Source: Rhodocollybia butyracea (lineage: Eukaryota > Basidiomycota > Agaricomycetes > Agaricales > Omphalotaceae). Taken from it: 64,000 bases of DNA. The DNA is taken from positions 744,001-808,000 of the forward strand of contig JADNRY010000003.1 of NCBI GenBank assembly GCA_015501585.1, written 5' to 3'. Positions 58,967 through 64,000 of the stretch are shown here, piece after piece; within the stretch, counting starts at the first letter, position 1, and every line of letters starts with the position of its first letter. The notes below the pieces were generated by a model, which saw only the letters and a list, made by a program, of their open reading frames with translations, was not told the origin of the DNA and searched no databases. A program made the translations under genes and the position numbers.

Positions 58967-60047
58967 ATGGTTCTCAAACTAGTCGGTTCGCCTTATTCCA
59001 CCTGTACTGCTCGTGTGGCGGTTGTTCTCCTCGAAAAAAAAATTCCCTATGAGCTCATTCCTATCGATCTCAGCAAAGGCCAGCAGAAGACACCTGAATT
59101 CTTGGCCAAACAGCCATTTGGACTTGTTCCTTACATCGTGAGTGGATTTTAACGGCTGAGTTATCGCTTACCTTTCATGTTTTTCAGGATGATGACGGTT
59201 TCATTCTTTACGAATCGCGCGCCATTTGCCGTTATCTTGCTGTTAAATATCGCGGCCAAGGAACCGATCTCATGCCTTCTTGTTCGGACCTCAAAGCTAC
59301 CGCGCTATTTGAACAGGCCGTCGCCACCGAGGCTACAAGCTTTGATCCTTTCGCAAGCGGTGCAGGCTTTGAGGTTGTAATTAAAAAGTGAGTTCTGTAC
59401 GGGGATCTATGTCAAACAACTGATACTATGTATTCATCCAGAATGAAGGGTTAACTACTGATCAATCATCAGTGGATGCTGCTGTCGCAAAATTGACCGT
59501 CAAACTCAACGGCTACGAACTTATTTTGGGCAAGCAGAAATATCTTGCTGGTGACGTCAGTTTGTAAACTTGAATATCAATTCACATTTCTAATTATCAA
59601 CTTTAACCTTTAGGATTTAACACTGGCCGACTTGTTTCATCTTCCTTGGGGAGCTACTTTAGCCAAATTTGACTGCAAACTTCTAACGACAACAGGCCCC
59701 AATGTTACTAGGTGAGCTTTGAAAACTATGTGGTTATGCTATGCCTCCAGCGGTGGGCCATCACCGGTGCATGTCATAAATCGTTAGATTAAACACCACT
59801 TCTCACATTCATTGTGGGCTTGGTGACCCGTTGTCGATCTTACACTTATAACTCCACGGGTGGGGACGGGGAAGATTTGTGTCAGCAAGCTCCCAGGCTC
59901 CCTTGAATCCTCCTGAATTATGTCCAAACTAGTGTGTAGCTGATACTTATCTCTAGGTGGTGGAGTGATATTTCCTCCCGTTCGTCCTGGCAGACAGTGA
60001 AGGACAGGACTCCGCAGAGCCTCCCGGGGGTGGAGATTTCGACGTAG
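58967..60047 (+). CDS. glutathione S-transferase (phi/GTT-like fungal class)
   Basis: Starts at 58967 (MVLKLVGSPYSTCTARVAVV). Thioredoxin-fold N-domain: VLLEKKIPYELIPIDLSKGQ, KQPFGLVPYI, then after an intron DDDGFILYESRAICRYLAVK, with the ESRAIC glutathione-binding signature. Helical C-domain: LFEQAVATEATSFDPFASG, then MKGLTTDQSSVDAAVAKLTV, YELILGKQKYLAG, and DLTLADLFHLPWGATLAKFD. The last exon begins after an unusually long ~245-nt intron (59712 to about 59956) and reads WWSDISSRSSWQTVKDRTPQ, stopping at 60045-60047. The cytosolic enzyme conjugates glutathione to electrophiles in detoxification. The other introns are ~50 nt. About 215 residues, as expected. Confidence 0.9.
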
Positions 60048-61254
60048 TCGTCATAAGGAACCGTACTTCAAAATACACGTATGAGTATTTGGAGTGGGGA
60101 AGAAAAGAAAAAGCTCTGCATGTAGAAACAAATTGTACATGCTCGAAAGAGTTAGCAAATGCAAAGTTTCCTTTCTCGGCCAGAACCTGCCCAAAAGAGC
60201 GTCCGGCGATTTACTATAATCCGCTGTGACATTTCGATTTCCCAAGGACCCCAACTAGGTTGAGTTTTTTCTTTCTTGCACGTGATTTCTTTGGAGATTA
60301 GATGCGGGAATTGACAGCGACAGGAATCCAGCATGGTTCTGCCCATGAAGCTGACGTCTGGTGTTGGCAACACTCCGCCTCACTCCTCGCATGCGGAGTT
60401 AAATCGCTATGTCGTCGTTCAGCGCTCAGCGGGTTTGGTTTATTCCTTGAGAATAAAAAACATCAGGTGGTCTAACACCTCGGGAGGAAAGTGTAAGCAC
60501 TGACAGGACCCCTGGGGACGAAGTTCACCGGAACGCGAAAACTTGAGGTATGCGAAGTGGTCATGTTCCTGTTCCTCGCTGATTGCAAGAGACTTACTTG
60601 TTATGTACCTAAGATCACCTTGCTGATAAGGCTTCATTCGATCGTGACAAGATCCTCTCACAAGCTGCTTCGTTGCGCCTGCCATTACTTCCTGAGAACT
60701 CGGAGCTTTTTCCTTGCAATCGCGCATAGTTCCGCGGGATAAAATTGGAGTGATTGGCATTGGGTTACTGGCTGGAACGAGCAAAAAAATATCAGACCCT
60801 TGATTATGTTGAGATTGTGGTATTTTTGAAAAAAAAATCGTCTGGTCCAGAACAAAAAATGGCAGTCAGGTCACTGTCAGGCAGATCTGTTTCCGGGAAA
60901 TCTGAGAAAAAGCGAAGGAGTGTTTTGACGATGAAAGGGACAGTAGAAAAGAGCGATGGCAGAGACAAGTAGTAAAAACGCCCGAGATTCCTTGAGGACA
61001 GCTAGTAACCTGCGAATAAGATAATTTGGACTCGTTGTTCGCCTGTATAATATCGGACGTGAACAAACTGTTTACAGTTCGGTGTCAAACCTATCAGTTA
61101 GTTAGATATATACCCATGTCAATTGTTTATACTTCGACACACCGCGCTGATAACCAGTTGAGAACGTATGATTAGCGCAGGATATCATTTTTGAGTCCCG
61201 GCGGCTGGATGTCCGATGGATGGGAAAGAGAAAAAAAACAAGTCAAATGTCGTC
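60048..61254. other. intergenic, no gene seen
   Basis: 3' flank of the GST gene. Short frames at 60051-60373 and 60440-60784 have no recognisable character. Confidence 0.4.
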
Positions 61255-61614
61255 TCAGCAATTACAGTGGTTTTCGAAGAACTTGGCATACGCCGATGTT
61301 GGGTCAAAATTATATATTCCGTAGATCCCATTCAATCCAGGAGGAGAATAATCCACAGTCCCATTGAGAAGCTATATCGTTAAAGTGTGCGGTGGATGTG
61401 TGAGAGAAGCTGTGGATGATCTTGAGCGGTGTGACCATCACACTGCAACCAACCATTAAGACTTACATACTTGGTAGAAGTTAAGCTTCAAGAAGCAAGC
61501 CATAGGCCGAGCTTCTGCTTTTATAGAGAGTAATATTACCACTAGACACTGGAAGACTTCATGTACCCGAGCAACTTGAGCGTTGATAATTAATGAGCGA
61601 AAGTTGGCTGCCAT
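61255..61614 (-). CDS. possible small two-exon gene (86 residues)
   Basis: Exon 1 is 61471-61614 (minus). It reads MAANFRSLIINAQVARVHEV, then a hydrophobic FQCLVVILLSI and IKAEARPMACFLKLNFYQ. A strong donor gtatgtaagt and an acceptor tatag bound a 99-nt intron (61372-61470), and the splice is in phase 0. Exon 2 (61255-61371) reads LLNGTVDYSPPGLNGIYGIY, NFDPTSAYAKFFENHCNC, stop. Each exon is too short to stand out as an open frame. The good donor and the low-chance amino-acid makeup of exon 2 support it. It is head-to-head with MCM4, 171 bp apart. Function not recognised; one membrane-like segment. Confidence 0.4.
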
Positions 61615-61740
61615 GGAGCCGATTTCCGGCAGCGTGCGGCTGCTTGCCGGGATAGTGCCGAATAGCGGTTACAAACTGGCACGTGTCAAGCTTCTAGGTG
61701 GGAATTTATCAGGAACCGGCCCTAAACACACCTTTTCGCG

Positions 61741-61746
61741 ACGCGT
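61741..61746. promoter_or_regulatory. MCB-type ACGCGT site before MCM4
   Basis: ACGCGT lies 40 bp ahead of the MCM4 start, in the sequence cgcgacgcgtttc. This hexamer is the MluI cell-cycle box bound by MBF, which drives G1/S genes, including MCM genes in yeasts. Position this close to the ATG could also be 5' UTR. Confidence 0.5.
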
Positions 61747-61785
61747 TTCTTTATCTTCTTCATTCTACTAAGCCACCAAGTCAAA

Positions 61786-64000
61786 ATGTCTTCGCCGCCG
61801 GCCCTCGACTTTCCATCTTCAGATGCAGATATAAATGAACAAGACGCGAGTAATAACAACAACCCTCTTTTTCTCGCTGGAACACCGTCGACAAATAATG
61901 GCACGCCAGCTCGTCTACGAGGTAGTCAAAGTGTGGCAGGAAGCTCTCCTCTTCGCAACGTCACAGCCAGACGAGCGGTCGGTCTCAGTACGCCGAAACA
62001 AAAGCCTCTTTTTGCGCGTGGGTTGCATTTTTTGCTCGTTATTGGTGCACCTTGTTAACGCGACACACAGCTGGCAGCTCGTCTCCAATCGCGTTTCCGA
62101 GCTCGTCACCCTCCAAAACTCCTCGTCGACGCGTAAACTTTACATCTGATCCTCCAGTCGCCAATCAGGACTCTGAGCCTTTACACTTTCCTTCGTGCGT
62201 GTCCCCAGTTTTCCGCAAGGCTAAAACTGATTGTTTTTCAGGAGCCCGACAGTTCCTGCGCCGGTCAACAGAAGAGGAGATATACACTCCTCTCTGTCCC
62301 TTACGCCCTCTTCTCGCAGAACACAGACGCCCCGTGCAAAGCGCTCCAACGCTGATCCTTTCAGCCTCAGATGGCATGCAACTTGACATTCCGCCCTCAT
62401 CAGCTCCTTATCTTTCAGCTGCAAATGGCCCTACTTCCGATGAACCGGATGAGATTCGTGCCATTTGGGGTACTACGGTCAATATCAACCAGACCATCCA
62501 GCTCTTCACCGACTTTTTGAAAAATTTCAAGGTAAAATACCGTGTTTCTTACAATCGCGAAAACGGATTACCCACACGAGCCCTCACATCTCCTGGGGAG
62601 GGCGAGGTGCTTTTGTACGAAGAATACCTTCGTCGAATGCGCCAAACTGGGGAGACCAATCTCAATCTCGACATTAGGAATTTGCTTGCGTATCCGCCTA
62701 CCAAGAAGCTGCACACGCAGGTGATTAAGTACCCCCAGGAAGTTATACCGACGTTTGATCAAGCGCTGAAAGACGTGATGATCGATTTAGCTGAGCAGGA
62801 CCAGGCTGAAGGGATGGAAGGAATGCAAGGTCCTGATGGAGATGTGGAAATTTCTGATATCCTCACCAAAGTGTACAAAGTTCGCCCATTGGGACTATCT
62901 CCAGTCAACATGCGCGATCTTAATCCCTCTGGTAAGTCATCGATTTTCCTCCATGAAACTGGTTCCTAAACTGGTTCCTTAACTGTTTCTCACAGACACC
63001 GATAAACTTATCTGTATCAAAGGCCTAGTTATTCGCGCTACTCCCGTTATTCCGGACATGAAAGTTGCATTCTTCCGATGCCTCACCTGCTCTCACACTA
63101 TTCAAGTCGAGATTTCTCGCGGTCGCATCTCCGAACCTGCACGTTGCCCAAGGGATGTTTGTGCCTCGGTCGGGACCATGTCACTCATCCACAATCGATC
63201 CGAATTTGCGGACAGGCAGGTCGTTCGAGTGCAAGAAACGCCTGATGCTGTTCCAGACGGTCAGACACCCCACACGGTTTCGTTGAGTGTGTACGACGAA
63301 CTGGTCGATGTTTCCAAACCGGGTGATAGAATTCTCGTCACTGGTATATTTCGAAGTACGCCAGTGAGGGTCAATCCAAGACAGAGGAGTCTCAAGAGCT
63401 TGTTCAAGACCTTTGTCGACGTAGTGCATATTAAGCTTGGGACTGATAAAGGTCTGGGCTTCGATAGATCCACTCGACCGGTTGGCGGGGACAAGATTCC
63501 TGGTGTAGGTGGAATTGGAGACGGCCTTGATGGAGACAGTCCTGATGCCGATCCACTAAATGCTTCTACAAACGGAAATCCATCTCGCCGTGCTTTACAT
63601 GAAGATCATCTTAGGGAACTGTCCCACCGACCGGATATTTACGATCTCCTTTCGCGTTCCCTTGCCCCATCTATATGGGAAATGGACGATGTTAAAAAAG
63701 GAATCTTGCTGCAGCTTTTCGGTGGTGCAAATAAGAGTATCTCGAGAGGTGGAGGTGGTGGAGGTCCAAGGTATCGAGGAGACATAAATGTCCTTCTCGT
63801 TGGTGATCCTGGTACCAGTAAGAGTCAGATTTTACAGGTAAGTTTGCATTAATGAATTATGCTCTCTACCTGCTTACAAATTTATTCATCAACTAGTATG
63901 TACATAAAATCGCACCTCGCGGAGTTTATACTTCTGGAAAAGGTTCTTCAGCAGTTGGTCTGACTGCATATGTCACTAGAGACCCTGATTCTAAGCAATT
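61786..64000 (+). CDS. MCM4: DNA replication licensing factor MCM4 (5' part, runs off window)
   Basis: Starts at 61786 ([20 protein letters not shown]). The Ser/Pro-rich N-tail is split by introns (62018 to about 62070; about 62197-62241) and includes [19 protein letters not shown] and [11 protein letters not shown]. The MCM N-domain follows ([40 protein letters not shown]). The zinc motif appears as CLTCSH...CPRDVC. An intron lies near 62932-62996. The AAA+ part begins at about 63620 and includes Walker [10 protein letters not shown] (about 63802). The next exon from about 63899 reads [20 protein letters not shown] and is cut at 64000. MCM4 is one of six subunits of the Mcm2-7 replicative helicase in the nucleus. 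The frame changes by one base near 62360-62375 between DPFSL and [11 protein letters not shown] 31-nt GT-AG segment could explain it but is very short for an intron. Confidence 0.92.

Noticed and set aside
1..64000. CRISPR arrays, prophage, bacterial operons, ribosomal RNA
   Set aside because: None seen; the window is eukaryotic nuclear DNA with spliced genes.

Overview
The window is nuclear DNA from a filamentous, mushroom-forming basidiomycete (Agaricomycetes type). This rests on many ~45-60 nt GT-AG introns, tandem NACHT-NTPase (NLR-like) genes, F-box genes of basidiomycete type, a secreted GH7 cellobiohydrolase with a C-terminal CBM1, a berberine-bridge-type flavin oxidase, intron-containing tRNAs, and conserved eukaryotic genes (MCM4, UFD2, Ada3, Eaf7, Mtg2/Obg). 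No bacterial, phage or CRISPR features were seen.

Layout. 0.4-7.3 kb: two tandem paralogous NACHT genes. 8.0 kb: tRNA-Ala(TGC), minus strand. 8.3-11.4 kb: EF-hand MscS-family channel. 12.0-12.4 kb: small unknown gene. 12.9-17.1 kb: a tandem duplication carrying a protein-kinase gene and a broken second copy. 18.1 kb: a second tRNA-Ala(TGC). 18.3-20.3 kb: secreted FAD oxidase. 21.7-23.4 kb: F-box gene. 23.4-26.6 kb: gene-poor, with a small repeat element. 26.7-27.8 kb: AN1 zinc-finger gene with an upstream heat-shock element. 28.7-29.6 kb: small secreted protein. 31.2-33.0 kb: divergent pair (barrel-like protein and NuA4 subunit Eaf7) sharing a promoter with three evenly spaced TGAGTCA sites. 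34.2 kb: membrane protein. 36.0-40.5 kb: UFD2 E4 ligase. 41.6-42.8 kb: F-box/LRR-like gene. 43.0-45.6 kb: Ada3 and a small coiled-coil gene. 46 kb: short tandem repeat. 47.2-49.3 kb: GH7-CBM1. 49.8 kb: tRNA-Arg(ACG). 50.0-51.8 kb: mitochondrial Obg GTPase. 53.6-55.2 kb: three-repeat Myb factor. 57.3-58.8 kb: unknown conserved-looking gene. 59.0-60.0 kb: glutathione S-transferase. 61.3-61.6 kb: possible 86-residue gene. 61.8 kb to the end: MCM4, cut by the window edge.

Functional themes are plant-polymer decay (GH7-CBM1, flavin oxidase), chromatin and transcription (Ada3/SAGA, Eaf7/NuA4, Myb), proteostasis (UFD2, AN1 protein, F-box), and self/non-self or stress signalling (NACHT pair, kinase family). 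Genes are not in operons. Neighbouring genes seem functionally independent except for shared divergent promoters.

No wholly new system is demonstrated. The strongest leads are: the NACHT pair with a repeated glycine-rich strand-like motif; the triple TGAGTCA array with 11-bp period; the perfect heat-shock element ahead of the AN1 gene; the decayed kinase copy (a 215-bp insertion plus a CGA-to-TGA stop); and single-base frame breaks in several conserved genes, which may be assembly errors or very short introns. Exon boundaries were read by eye.
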